A stretch of 44,166 nucleotides of DNA, taken from positions 1 to 44,166 of IMG/VR virus record IMGVR_UViG_3300025112_000035; one strand, 5' to 3'. The notes under the pieces were generated by a model, which saw nothing but the letters and a program-made list of their open reading frames with translations, made no database searches and was not told the origin of the DNA. A program made the position numbers and the translations under genes. This DNA is from a virus. Below are positions 14,616 to 22,334 of the stretch, in pieces (positions within the stretch are counted from its first letter, which is position 1; the number at the start of each line of letters is the position of its first letter).

Positions 14616-17039
14616 TCAATGGAAGAAGTAGGGCGAGTCGAGTACCTGCGTGATGTCGAAGTCGCCCCTGGCCGGCGGATTGGGCAGGTCGACCTGCGGG
14701 TAGAGCTGCGACCACTCCCGGTGCTGGGCGCTGGCCAGGTCCGTCGAGTGCAGCTCAACGAACTTCTGTCTCAGGATCCCGGCGAGGCGGGGCAGGTCGC
14801 AGGCGTGACACCAGAAGCAGTCATGCACACCGGCGAATGTTATGTTCTGCTTTGCACACTCGATGGCGGTCATCATCATATGTGACGCATCTAAGGAATG
14901 GATCCAGTTAGGTGCGATGCCGTTGGAATGTTCATTAGATCGGGGCGGCGGCTGATGGCCGTGCAACCTGCGAAGTCTTGCGGTGATGGTGGCCGTCTCG
15001 TACCAGTCCCCCCGTGCTTCATAAGGCTGCAGTGCGATCATGCCCATGGGTGTGGTCCACTGGATGTACGCCTTGGCCTTGCCTGCGACCAGCCGGGCAC
15101 ACCGCTGGAGCCAGTCCATGCACAGGTTAGCCGACGTGAACACCTCATCGATCGATTCCATGACAACCTTGGCGAGGTAGTACGATCCATGTCGCAGCGA
15201 TTCCCGATCGGTGACACCCGCGGCTTCCAGTTCCGCCCGGATCTGCCGGTTGGCCCCGATGAACGTCACGCCGTACACGGTGGTCATGACCGGGCGCTTA
15301 ACGACCTGCCTCGTAACAAAGCCTGTAGCGGCACGCGCACCGGGATGCCCATCACCTGCATCAATCTCACATTGAACAGCAACCTTTTCGGCAATGTGCG
15401 AGTATAGGTCAGATGGCGCATCGCTCGGGGTAAGATTGACCCAACCTGCTGATGTACTGTCACGTAGAATAGCGGCGTAATGTTGAAGCCCATTACAGGT
15501 GCCGTCCACCTGAACCGGCAGACATGAATCCGAGTCAGGGGTGGCGTCGTGTACCTCCATGCAGGCAGCGAGGAACTGGAACGGCTTGTCGGCCTGATGC
15601 CACCAGTCGAAGTCGACGGGTCGTGCCGCCGTCTCACGAATCGCTTCGATGTTCTCGCCGAACCATAGGACTCTCTCATCATAAGTCGCCTTGTCATACC
15701 CAAACATGTTGGCGGTGTGAATCTTAAGTTGACGCAGCCCCTCGTCGCCCAATGGCCTGGCCTCGGCGAACTGGAGCAGCCCCCGTGCGTGGTCGTTGCC
15801 CTGATGGTTCAGGTGCAGGGGCACGGGGTACATGCGTGACCGAAAGTCCAACTGATGCGGGAACCAGATCCGTTCCGCATCCACCAGTTGGTTGGCGATG
15901 TCGAGCTTGGACAGCAGGGCCAGCCTCGCCGTACCCTCGGCCTTGTTACGTTTGAATATGCGTGCCGCTTCGAACTTCCACTTCTTAAGTTCGTCGACAC
16001 CGTCGGGTTGGGGCGGGAACGGCAGGTCGTCGGCACGGGGCACGCCGGCGGCGCCACCGCCCGTGTCCCAGATCCTGCGCATCACCGTCCATACGTCGTG
16101 GTTGACCCGCCATGGCGTGGCGTTCACCGCATTGAGCGCGTCGTGGATCCTGTCGAGGCTGGCATCCGACATCGCATCGGTCTGCCTGGGGTTGGACCGG
16201 GTGATGAATGGTGTGCGGATGGACGTGTAGCCGCCCTCGGCGTCCGCCGACCACGGGTAGGGCTTGACCACCATGGGATAGTAGCGTGGCCGCAGGTACT
16301 GGCGGTACTCATGGCCCTTGTTGATGGCGTTCGTGATCCGGTCGTCGAGGTGGAGGTACGCCTTGCTCCTCTTGTTCTTGCGGTCGACGGTGTGGTGGAA
16401 AGCGAGGACAAACTCATCGTTGTCGTAGTCCACGGCGCTGGCGCACCCGATGAGCAGCCACAGCAGGCAGTTGCCGACGAGCATGGTGACCTTGCGTGAC
16501 ACGATCGGATCGTCGAGCTCCTGCTTGGCCCACCAGTTGACCTTGGTGGCGTTGAGGTTGCGCACCCGTAGCGTGAGTTGGGCCAGCGGTTTCTCGTCGT
16601 ACTTCTTGCCGACGCCCTTGTCGTGCAGCAGGTCGTAGTTCGCCTCGGCGATGATGGCACGACCCACTGCGTACGCCACCTTCTTGAACTCGCAGTCATC
16701 CTCAAGGCACATGGACAGGGTTTCGTGGATGGTGGCGAGTGCGATGCGTGCCGACGGCAGCAGTGCCAGGAGCGGGCCATAGATGGATCGGTGCAACCTG
16801 TCGCCGAACTGGTTCTTGGCGTACAGTCGCTTCTCGTTGGCGATGGCCTCGAGCATGGGATTCATCCAGTGGTGGATGAACTGCTCCGCGGGCTTGAGCG
16901 ATGCACCCTCACCACGGCGGATGGTGGCCTGCACCTGTCGGCGGTAGCGTATGGCGCCATCACGCAGGGCAGATTTCTCGAGTACGAGTTGCCTCTCCAT
17001 GTCAGTACCGGCGAGGAGTGGTTCAGTGGCCTTGCTCAT
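14616..17039 (-). CDS. Single-subunit DNA-directed RNA polymerase, T7 gp1 family
   Basis: At 807 residues it is a little shorter than T7 RNA polymerase (883). The catalytic motifs are intact: motif A as VQVDGTCNGLQHYAAILRDS with the metal-binding Asp, motif B region RQVVKRPVMTTVYGVTF with Arg/Lys/Tyr, the NWIHSLDASHMMM block, and motif C as FAGVHDCFWCHACD with the second metal Asp. The C-terminus ends SPYFFH, a counterpart of the aromatic FAFA end of T7. It should transcribe the late genes. The ATG overlaps the upstream stop as ATGA. A 28-bp stretch inside it (16261-16288) recurs in the gp14-like gene. Confidence 0.95.
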   Translation of the reverse strand: MSKATEPLLAGTDMERQLVLEKSALRDGAIRYRRQVQATIRRGEGASLKPAEQFIHHWMNPMLEAIANEKRLYAKNQFGDRLHRSIYGPLLALLPSARIALATIHETLSMCLEDDCEFKKVAYAVGRAIIAEANYDLLHDKGVGKKYDEKPLAQLTLRVRNLNATKVNWWAKQELDDPIVSRKVTMLVGNCLLWLLIGCASAVDYDNDEFVLAFHHTVDRKNKRSKAYLHLDDRITNAINKGHEYRQYLRPRYYPMVVKPYPWSADAEGGYTSIRTPFITRSNPRQTDAMSDASLDRIHDALNAVNATPWRVNHDVWTVMRRIWDTGGGAAGVPRADDLPFPPQPDGVDELKKWKFEAARIFKRNKAEGTARLALLSKLDIANQLVDAERIWFPHQLDFRSRMYPVPLHLNHQGNDHARGLLQFAEARPLGDEGLRQLKIHTANMFGYDKATYDERVLWFGENIEAIRETAARPVDFDWWHQADKPFQFLAACMEVHDATPDSDSCLPVQVDGTCNGLQHYAAILRDSTSAGWVNLTPSDAPSDLYSHIAEKVAVQCEIDAGDGHPGARAATGFVTRQVVKRPVMTTVYGVTFIGANRQIRAELEAAGVTDRESLRHGSYYLAKVVMESIDEVFTSANLCMDWLQRCARLVAGKAKAYIQWTTPMGMIALQPYEARGDWYETATITARLRRLHGHQPPPRSNEHSNGIAPNWIHSLDASHMMMTAIECAKQNITFAGVHDCFWCHACDLPRLAGILRQKFVELHSTDLASAQHREWSQLYPQVDLPNPPARGDFDITQVLDSPYFFH

Positions 17040-17257
17040 TGGCCCTCCAACTCGTCGGCCATGCGGTCGAGTTCTTCCACCACCCAGTCATCGGCTTCGG
17101 GGAAGTCAGCGATGTGCTTCGCCGCCTTCCGCAGTATCGCTGCATTGTGTCGGCGGAGGTCGAGAATCACCTCGGTCGGTGGATTGTCCCACCGGAACGT
17201 CACCCGGTCATGGAAGTAGGTTGCTTCGGCAGGTGGGTCCACGCAAATATCACTCAT
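17036..17257 (-). CDS. Small protein just upstream of RNA polymerase, 73 aa
   Basis: A soluble 73-residue protein with TFRWDNPPTEVILDLRR followed by a helical, acidic C-terminus (ADDWVVEELDRMADELEG). It is coupled to the RNA polymerase gene by an ATGA overlap and overlaps the preceding gene by eight bases. No family is recognised. Confidence 0.6.
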   Translation of the reverse strand: MSDICVDPPAEATYFHDRVTFRWDNPPTEVILDLRRHNAAILRKAAKHIADFPEADDWVVEELDRMADELEGQ

Positions 17258-17513
17258 TGGTGTGCTCCTGTACCTTTTTCAGTGCGGCGTCGATTGCGTC
17301 GGCGTCGTACCACCATGTGGGTTCACCAGTCTTTGACTGAGAGTGGGTTGACGCCGCCCCCTCCACGTCCCTGACGAACTGTTCGTGGGCGGTGATGTAG
17401 TCGAGCATCGCCACGGCTTCGTCTTGGTCAAATATGGGCGGTGTCGGATAGGATGTAGAGATAAAGTCGCGTAGGCAGCCCGCGAGGTCATCTATTGTTA
17501 TGGTTCGACTCAT
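17250..17513 (-). CDS. Small protein, 87 aa
   Basis: The start at 17513 is chosen because AAAGGA lies seven bases before it; an upstream in-frame start lacks a site. The protein has TIDDLAGCLRDFISTSY, then a helical region (DEAVAMLDYITAHEQFVRDV) and an aromatic EPTWWYDADAIDAALKKV near the end. It overlaps the next gene by eight bases. The function is unknown. Confidence 0.55.
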   Translation of the reverse strand: MSRTITIDDLAGCLRDFISTSYPTPPIFDQDEAVAMLDYITAHEQFVRDVEGAASTHSQSKTGEPTWWYDADAIDAALKKVQEHTNE

Positions 17514-17609
17514 CGTCTGTCCTTTCAAAACCCCGCCCGCTGGGCCGCTGCCCCACCGCTCCGTGGAGCCGTGTCTGTGTGAAGGGCAGGAAGCCACAGC
17601 GGGGAGGGG

Positions 17610-17693
17610 TCATGTCACAATCTCGCAGACGGCAATCACAATCACCATGATTATGAGAACACCGACGACGATGTAGTTGAGCAGGTTGTCCAT
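17610..17693 (-). CDS. Single-pass membrane micropeptide, 27 aa
   Basis: The frame reads MDNLLNYIVVGVLIIMVIVI and then AVCEIVT: a short polar start and one continuous hydrophobic helix. GGGAGGTGACGTG places a strong ribosome site seven bases before the ATG, and the ATG overlaps the stop of the zinc-ribbon gene as TGATG. These two facts argue for real translation despite the size. The role is unknown; an early membrane effector, such as an inhibitor of a host membrane process, is one option. Confidence 0.55.
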   Translation of the reverse strand: MDNLLNYIVVGVLIIMVIVIAVCEIVT

Positions 17694-18058
17694 CACGTCA
17701 CCTCCCGCACACGTCCGCCGCAGCTAGTTGGGCGTATACAGTTCAGTGGTACGCCTGATTTGATTAGTGCGGGTTCAAGGTTGTACTTCATCCCGCACTT
17801 CTCGCACTCGTACCAAGGCGGCTCGCTGGCGTCGGGCGTGTGGCTGATGCCTATGTCTGATTTTCGCACCCACCCCGCCTCCACGAACATCGCGGTGATG
17901 CGGTCGGCTTCATCCATCCAGTGCTTTAACCCTTCCGGGCGAATCTTCTCCCACGGTGGCGGGTCACAGTCTCGGTCTAGCCACCACAAGCCGTGGGCAT
18001 ACTCAGCCAGCTTCGTCCGCAGTTCAGTGGCAATCTCATCCGGCGTGGGGGTGGTCAT
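17693..18058 (-). CDS. Zinc-ribbon protein, 121 aa
   Basis: Starting at the ATG after AAAGGATATGAC (18058), the N-terminal 75 residues are helical and acidic with WWLDRDCDPPPWEKIRP, and the C-terminal 45 form a zinc ribbon: YECEKCGMKY, then LNCIRPTSCGG. A longer upstream frame lacks a ribosome site. It is coupled at its end to the 27-residue membrane peptide. Zinc ribbons of this kind usually bind nucleic acid or protein; no specific function is recognised. Confidence 0.6.
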   Translation of the reverse strand: MTTPTPDEIATELRTKLAEYAHGLWWLDRDCDPPPWEKIRPEGLKHWMDEADRITAMFVEAGWVRKSDIGISHTPDASEPPWYECEKCGMKYNLEPALIKSGVPLNCIRPTSCGGRVREVT

Positions 18059-18396
18059 GTCATATCCTTTGGTGGTACGGTGGTGACTCGCCATGCGAAC
18101 GCAGACAGATCCTCGGCTCGCACGGTGACCAGCCACTCACCTCGGTTGCGGCGGTGTGCGACATAAGGAATGAGATCGCCCGCATCACTCACCGCCTGGT
18201 CCATCGCACTGTGAATGTTCAGCTTCTCGACACGCTTGACTTCAGGGTGGGTGCCGGGGATGCCGTCGATCACATCGGACTGATCCAGACCCGACCGCTG
18301 CTGCCCCCTTCGTGCAGCAACGGCCAGACCGTGATCGTTCAGCCAGTGAGCCCACTCCCGCTCGCCGGCGGCGCCCTTCTGGCGTGAGTTAGGCAT
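18055..18396 (-). CDS. PDDEXK-type endonuclease, Holliday-junction-resolvase-like, 113 aa
   Basis: The sequence follows the pattern of small phage resolvase-like nucleases: KGAAGERE with a conserved Glu at about residue 13, a basic strand (VAARRGQQRSG), SDVIDGIPGTHPEVKR holding the Asp and the E-x-K core, then PYVAHRRNRGEWLVTVRAED. This fold cleaves branched DNA. In T7 the corresponding job (gp3) clears replication intermediates before packaging. It overlaps the genes on both sides by a few bases. Confidence 0.75.
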   Translation of the reverse strand: MPNSRQKGAAGEREWAHWLNDHGLAVAARRGQQRSGLDQSDVIDGIPGTHPEVKRVEKLNIHSAMDQAVSDAGDLIPYVAHRRNRGEWLVTVRAEDLSAFAWRVTTVPPKDMT

Positions 18397-18601
18397 GCTT
18401 CACCTCGACCAGGGTGCGGACAGTCTTGGGCATAGGCTTGACGGCTCGCACATACGATGCTGTGCGGTAAACCTCATCGGCCAAGCCGTGGTCCCTGATC
18501 CACTTGTCACCGGTAGTGGTGTCCGCCACCTGCTGCTGGTCAACCCAGCATGACTCGATCTCGGGGTGTTCCATCTGCACAACGTACGTTTTCCTTGCCA
18601 T
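18389..18601 (-). CDS. Small protein, 70 aa
   Basis: A 70-residue protein beginning MARKTYVVQMEHPEIESCWV, with a helical middle (GDKWIRDHGLADEVYRTASY) and a basic end. AAAGGATCACACCC precedes the ATG, the late-type leader of this phage. Its stop overlaps the nuclease start by eight bases. No family is recognised. Confidence 0.55.
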   Translation of the reverse strand: MARKTYVVQMEHPEIESCWVDQQQVADTTTGDKWIRDHGLADEVYRTASYVRAVKPMPKTVRTLVEVKHA

Positions 18602-18619
18602 GGGTGTGATCCTTTCGTA

Positions 18620-19348
18620 TTACATGCGGCAGATGCGACACGCACCGGCCTCGTCTTCGTCTTCTTCAAACATGGGTAACTGTATCTTCGCTGTCCTCGG
18701 GTGTTGCTCGTCTTCAAACTTGATCCGCATCTCCTTCAGTGCGGCAGGCCACGTATCCCTGCTGTCCGATCGCAGCGTATGTCCGGTGCGGTCCTCGAGC
18801 GCCTCGGCCTCGGCGTACATCTCGGGCCGGTCACGCCACAGGTCATACCACTCACCGAGCCGCTGTGCGTAGCACCACATGCAGTCGGTACGCTTGGGAA
18901 CCTGCACGCCGGCATCGTCCAGATACCTGCGCACATCGTGGATGCTCCAGCCCCACTCACGCATCGGATATCGATAGGTGGCGTAGTCACCGTACAGTCC
19001 CTGCCGCTCCTCCTCGTCACCACGCAGGCCGACGCACAGCGTGGATCCAGGGTGACGCTTGAGGTGTACGATGCACGGCTCGATCTTGATGCGGCGTGTA
19101 CACCACCGCATGCGTGCGTTGGGCATGGCATTGAACTCATCGATGAGCTCACGCAGTGTCGGCGCATCCGGCACAACCAGCGGCCACTGCACGTAGTCAC
19201 GTATGGACTCGATGTGTGACTGAAGTTCAGGTGGTTCGTTGCCCGCTGGCGTGAACCACAACACACCACGCTCACCGAGCTCGGCCATGCGCAGCACCAT
19301 GGCGGTTGAGTCCTTGCCACCACTGAATGCAACGAGCAGGTCAGACAT
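18620..19348 (-). CDS. PP-loop ATPase, PAPS-reductase/DndC-like family, 242 aa
   Basis: The N-terminus is the PP-loop: LLVAFSGGKDSTAMVLRMAE. Further on come RWCTRRIKIEP, LCVGLRGDEEER and a cysteine motif in TDCMWCYAQRLGEWYDLW followed by an acidic helix (MYAEAEALEDRTG). These are features of the phosphoadenosine-phosphosulfate reductase superfamily, whose members adenylate or transfer sulfur, including the DndC proteins of DNA phosphorothioation. Many phages carry such genes with unknown substrates. The start ATG at 19348 overlaps the end of a second, shortened PP-loop gene. No other Dnd genes are present, so DNA phosphorothioation is not supported. Confidence 0.75.
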   Translation of the reverse strand: MSDLLVAFSGGKDSTAMVLRMAELGERGVLWFTPAGNEPPELQSHIESIRDYVQWPLVVPDAPTLRELIDEFNAMPNARMRWCTRRIKIEPCIVHLKRHPGSTLCVGLRGDEEERQGLYGDYATYRYPMREWGWSIHDVRRYLDDAGVQVPKRTDCMWCYAQRLGEWYDLWRDRPEMYAEAEALEDRTGHTLRSDSRDTWPAALKEMRIKFEDEQHPRTAKIQLPMFEEDEDEAGACRICRM

Positions 19349-19640
19349 CCCAACCCTCCAAGTCATCTTCAGTCTCACCGTCGAAGCACATGCAGGGTAT
19401 CTCTGGTGCATCGGGGATGAGCTTCAGTTGATCTTCATCTGCCTTGACTACATCCGACCACTTCCAGTGCCTGCCCAGACCGGCGATCACATTCAGGTTG
19501 CCGGCGTTAGCGGCCACCTCTTCCATGTGGATGGCACGATCGATCAGGTCGGGTGTGATCTCACGCTGGTGCATGCCGATCAGCATCGCCGTCGAGTTCG
19601 TGCCGCCGCCATACGCTATGACCAGAGGTGTGTCAGACAT
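19341..19640 (-). CDS. Short PP-loop protein, apparently internally deleted, 99 aa
   Basis: The N-terminus (LVIAYGGGTNSTAMLIGMHQ) is the PP-loop of a phage PAPS-reductase-like family, in which the strand is normally followed by a full alpha/beta domain of roughly 200 residues. Here the sequence goes from ITPDLI directly to DRAIHMEEVAANAGNL, GLGRHWKWSDVV and IPCMCFDG, which resembles the C-terminal part of full-length relatives. The middle seems to be missing in frame. It overlaps both neighbours by eight bases, so expression is coupled. It may be a partner subunit of the full PP-loop protein, or a decaying copy. Confidence 0.55.
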   Translation of the reverse strand: MSDTPLVIAYGGGTNSTAMLIGMHQREITPDLIDRAIHMEEVAANAGNLNVIAGLGRHWKWSDVVKADEDQLKLIPDAPEIPCMCFDGETEDDLEGWDV

Positions 19641-20433
19641 TGATCAGCCTTTCTACATCGTCGTGCGTGGCGCCTTCGTTCAGCCACTGACGAAGGTCTT
19701 TGACTGGTGGTGTTATGGTCTTTACGGATTTGCTCTGCGGTGCGATCTTTTCCGCAAGCGAGCGAGCTCCATCCTGCCCCGGCCCGTCACGGTCGGCGAC
19801 GATGATCACGTCACGCTTGTGATGTTGCAGGAACCGTTCGATGAACTTCACTCCGCCACGACAGTCGGGCCTGCCGATGGCGAAGTAACCCAGGTCGAAC
19901 GCCGCTGCGGTGTCGGTCGGGCCTTCACAGATAAGCAGGCGTGTCGACCTGTCCTTACCTGCGGATTGAATGAACAGCCCTGACCTGCTGCCCCGTACGC
20001 AGAACTTGTTGCCGTCCGCCGCACGCAACCTGATGCCGATCACCTTCAGTGCGTGGCTGCGCATCGGGAATGCCAGAGCGTGATGGCGTGGCGACCATCC
20101 GATGTCGATCACGTTGAGCGCCATCATGGACAGGCCGGTGTCACGCGCAAACTGTTGCATGTGTTCGGTCGTGATCCAGTTGACATGTCGATCGTGCAGT
20201 TCGGCGCAGTTGATCTTCGGTGGCTCGGGTATGCGCAGGTCATCCTTCCGATGCGCCACCACCCTGTCACCGTCCAGCCGGTGCAGGTGACCGGCCTCGC
20301 CGACCACCCGTTCGGATCCTTCTGAGATGCGTGAGCAGATCACTGCTTCACCGTCCCTTGCAATCAGGCACCAGTCAGGCTTGCCGCATATCGGACACCG
20401 CTGCATCCTCGTTACTCTGATCCACTTGTTCAT
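19633..20433 (-). CDS. DNA primase with zinc ribbon and TOPRIM domain, 266 aa
   Basis: An N-terminal zinc ribbon (CPICGKPDWC, then VICSRISEG) is followed by a linker and a TOPRIM domain with its acidic residues: LLICEGPTDTAAAFDLG gives the first Glu, and VADRDGPGQDGARSLAEKI gives the D-x-D pair. The layout is that of phage DnaG-like primases without a helicase domain. The start at 20433 follows GCAATGGAGAACTCGC. The separate SF2 helicase lies just upstream. T7 instead fuses primase to a hexameric helicase in gp4. Confidence 0.8.
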   Translation of the reverse strand: MNKWIRVTRMQRCPICGKPDWCLIARDGEAVICSRISEGSERVVGEAGHLHRLDGDRVVAHRKDDLRIPEPPKINCAELHDRHVNWITTEHMQQFARDTGLSMMALNVIDIGWSPRHHALAFPMRSHALKVIGIRLRAADGNKFCVRGSRSGLFIQSAGKDRSTRLLICEGPTDTAAAFDLGYFAIGRPDCRGGVKFIERFLQHHKRDVIIVADRDGPGQDGARSLAEKIAPQSKSVKTITPPVKDLRQWLNEGATHDDVERLINV

Positions 20434-20537
20434 TGCGAGTTCTCCATTGCGTCAGCCAGCAGCAGCGTGAAAGCAACTGCTGCCTGTAGAGTGCAAACCC
20501 CATTACCGGTGAATCGATGATGGTACGTGTGTCCATG

Positions 20538-22232
20538 TCACCACGGCACCCCCACGGTGGCCGACTCAAAGTCGGGCAGTGGTTGCCAGTTGTTTCGGGC
20601 GAGGCGATCGATCATCCCGCTCGCCTCTTCGAACGACACGTTGGTGTCGTACCCGTACCGAGCCAGCACCTTGGCCTGCTTGTACGTGCACAATCCCTTC
20701 TTGCGTCGGCCCAGCACTTCGCCGACCAGCTGGTGCGTCTCGGTGAATGTCATGCCGTCGGCATCCACACCCATGCGGCGCAGCAGTTCGAGCTGCTTGT
20801 CGCTGGGCTGCCTGCCCTTGTCCCATCCACGCTCACGCACGGGGCGCAGGTCGAGCACGTCGAACGGGTTGACATCGACGGAACGGTAGTTCGTCTTCGC
20901 CGCACGCACCCGTGCTTCGTTCGCCCTGCGCTTGCGCTCGTCTTCCTCTATTTCATGCGCCGCCTTCTCCAGTTCCTCAAGCATGTCCTCGTCACGCCCG
21001 CTGTCACGCAGGTTCTTCGTGGCCCTGATCAACACCTCGTCGTCGTATTGTCCGCCGAGTATGTCCGCGGTGTTGACCAACTTGTGCCGACCGCAGTTGC
21101 CCACGAAATCAATGACACGCAGGCTGGGCTTGCCGGACTTCTCGATGGCCGCTCGCCGGTAGTCCGCATCGGGGATGCCCCGTGTTTCAAACAGGTTGGC
21201 CGGTACGTCTACGATTCCCGGCAGAGCTCTTGTTCCTCGACCAACCATCTGAGCGTAGAGTGAGCGTGACTTAGTGGGCCGGGCGATAGCGACAACCTGA
21301 ATGGACGGCTCGTCAAATCCTTCCGTATAGATACCACAGTTACAGAGAATCTGGCATCGTCCGTCGGAGAACTCTCGCAGAGTATGCGCACGCTCTTCTT
21401 TAGGTGTTTTTGCGTGCGTGCACCTGGCTGCGTCTGGAACATGGCGGTTGAAGATGTCCGTGAGTCGTTCAGCATGACTAACAGAGGCACAAAAGACGAG
21501 GGTTCGTCGTCCATCAGCGATCTCCATAATGGGGCCGGCGATTTCGTGAAGGTTGCGTTCGTACTCCATTATGGCGGCGAGGTCGGCGCCGTTCAGGTCG
21601 CCCGCCGTCGTGCGTACCGACGACAGATCAAGACCATCAACTTCGATGGCCTGCTGGCGTACGGGTACGAGCCAGCCATCCCTGATTGCATCTGGGATTT
21701 CGTAACAATAAGCGACACTACCAAAGATCTGCCCAAGAGCCGCCTCATCGTGCCTATCAGGTGTCGCTGTGACGCCAAGAGTTTTGAGTGCGGGATTCTG
21801 CTGGTAGTGGTCGATGACCTGCTTGTACGTTGAGCTCGTTGCATGATGCGCCTCGTCGATAACCAATAGCCCAAATTCGTTGGGTTTGAATCGTGACATG
21901 CGACCGTCGCCGCCGAGGCCGCTGACCTGGGTCTGGATGGTGGACACCACGCACTCGGCGTTGCCGTGCATGCCGCCCTCGGATGCCCACTGACTGGCCA
22001 TCTCGATCTCGGGCTGCACGCCGGTGACCCGGTTGATCTTGTCCTGTGCCTGATAGATCAGTTCCTTGCGATGGGCCACGACCATCGCCCTCATGTGTTC
22101 ATTGTGGATGGCATGAGCGAAGACGTGTGTCTTGCCCGTGCCCGTGGGAAGGACCAGCAGCGTGGCCGGGTGGTCCTTCCATTCAGTGTGGATAGCGTCG
22201 AGCGCTTCGGACTGGTACGGCCTCATCTCCAT
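20538..22232 (-). CDS. Superfamily 2 DEAD/DEAH-box helicase, 564 aa
   Basis: The helicase core is complete: RPYQSEALDAIH, Walker A in LLVLPTGTGKTHVFAHAI, the DEAH box in LLVIDEAHHATSS, VTATPDR, and motifs V-VI in YTEGFDEPSIQVV and YAQMVGRGTRALPG. After about residue 390 there is a charged helical region and a C-terminal domain with PSDKQLELLRRMGVDADG and a related later stretch with YKQAKVLARYGYD, as in other phage and prophage helicases. The ATG at 22232 is followed by MEMRPYQ and overlaps the 32-residue peptide gene. After the TGA stop the frame stays open for about 34 more codons. Confidence 0.9.
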   Translation of the reverse strand: MEMRPYQSEALDAIHTEWKDHPATLLVLPTGTGKTHVFAHAIHNEHMRAMVVAHRKELIYQAQDKINRVTGVQPEIEMASQWASEGGMHGNAECVVSTIQTQVSGLGGDGRMSRFKPNEFGLLVIDEAHHATSSTYKQVIDHYQQNPALKTLGVTATPDRHDEAALGQIFGSVAYCYEIPDAIRDGWLVPVRQQAIEVDGLDLSSVRTTAGDLNGADLAAIMEYERNLHEIAGPIMEIADGRRTLVFCASVSHAERLTDIFNRHVPDAARCTHAKTPKEERAHTLREFSDGRCQILCNCGIYTEGFDEPSIQVVAIARPTKSRSLYAQMVGRGTRALPGIVDVPANLFETRGIPDADYRRAAIEKSGKPSLRVIDFVGNCGRHKLVNTADILGGQYDDEVLIRATKNLRDSGRDEDMLEELEKAAHEIEEDERKRRANEARVRAAKTNYRSVDVNPFDVLDLRPVRERGWDKGRQPSDKQLELLRRMGVDADGMTFTETHQLVGEVLGRRKKGLCTYKQAKVLARYGYDTNVSFEEASGMIDRLARNNWQPLPDFESATVGVPW

Positions 22233-22321
22233 GGGTATGTCACCCCCATGTGGTGGCCGAGCCAGATGGCAACGGCGCAGAGTGCCATGCCTACGATCCA
22301 TCCGATGATGAAGTCTCTCAT
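22223..22321 (-). CDS. Membrane micropeptide, 32 aa
   Basis: The frame reads MRDFIIGWIVGMALCAVAIW followed by LGHHMGVTYPWR, one hydrophobic helix with a charged N-terminus. GGAGACACTGAC precedes the ATG, one of the standard leaders of the early genes. It overlaps the helicase start by ten bases, so it may serve both as a peptide and as a translational lead-in. The function is unknown. Confidence 0.55.
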   Translation of the reverse strand: MRDFIIGWIVGMALCAVAIWLGHHMGVTYPWR

Positions 22322-22334
22322 GTCAGTGTCTCCG

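Noticed and set aside
18620-19640. DNA phosphorothioation (Dnd) system
   Set aside because: Only a DndC-like superfamily protein is present; no DndA, B, D or E candidates were seen.
22223-22321. Upstream extension of the helicase by 23 codons
   Set aside because: The extension has no helicase features. The ATG at 22232 follows an ACCCATG-type leader and begins directly with the family sequence RPYQ.
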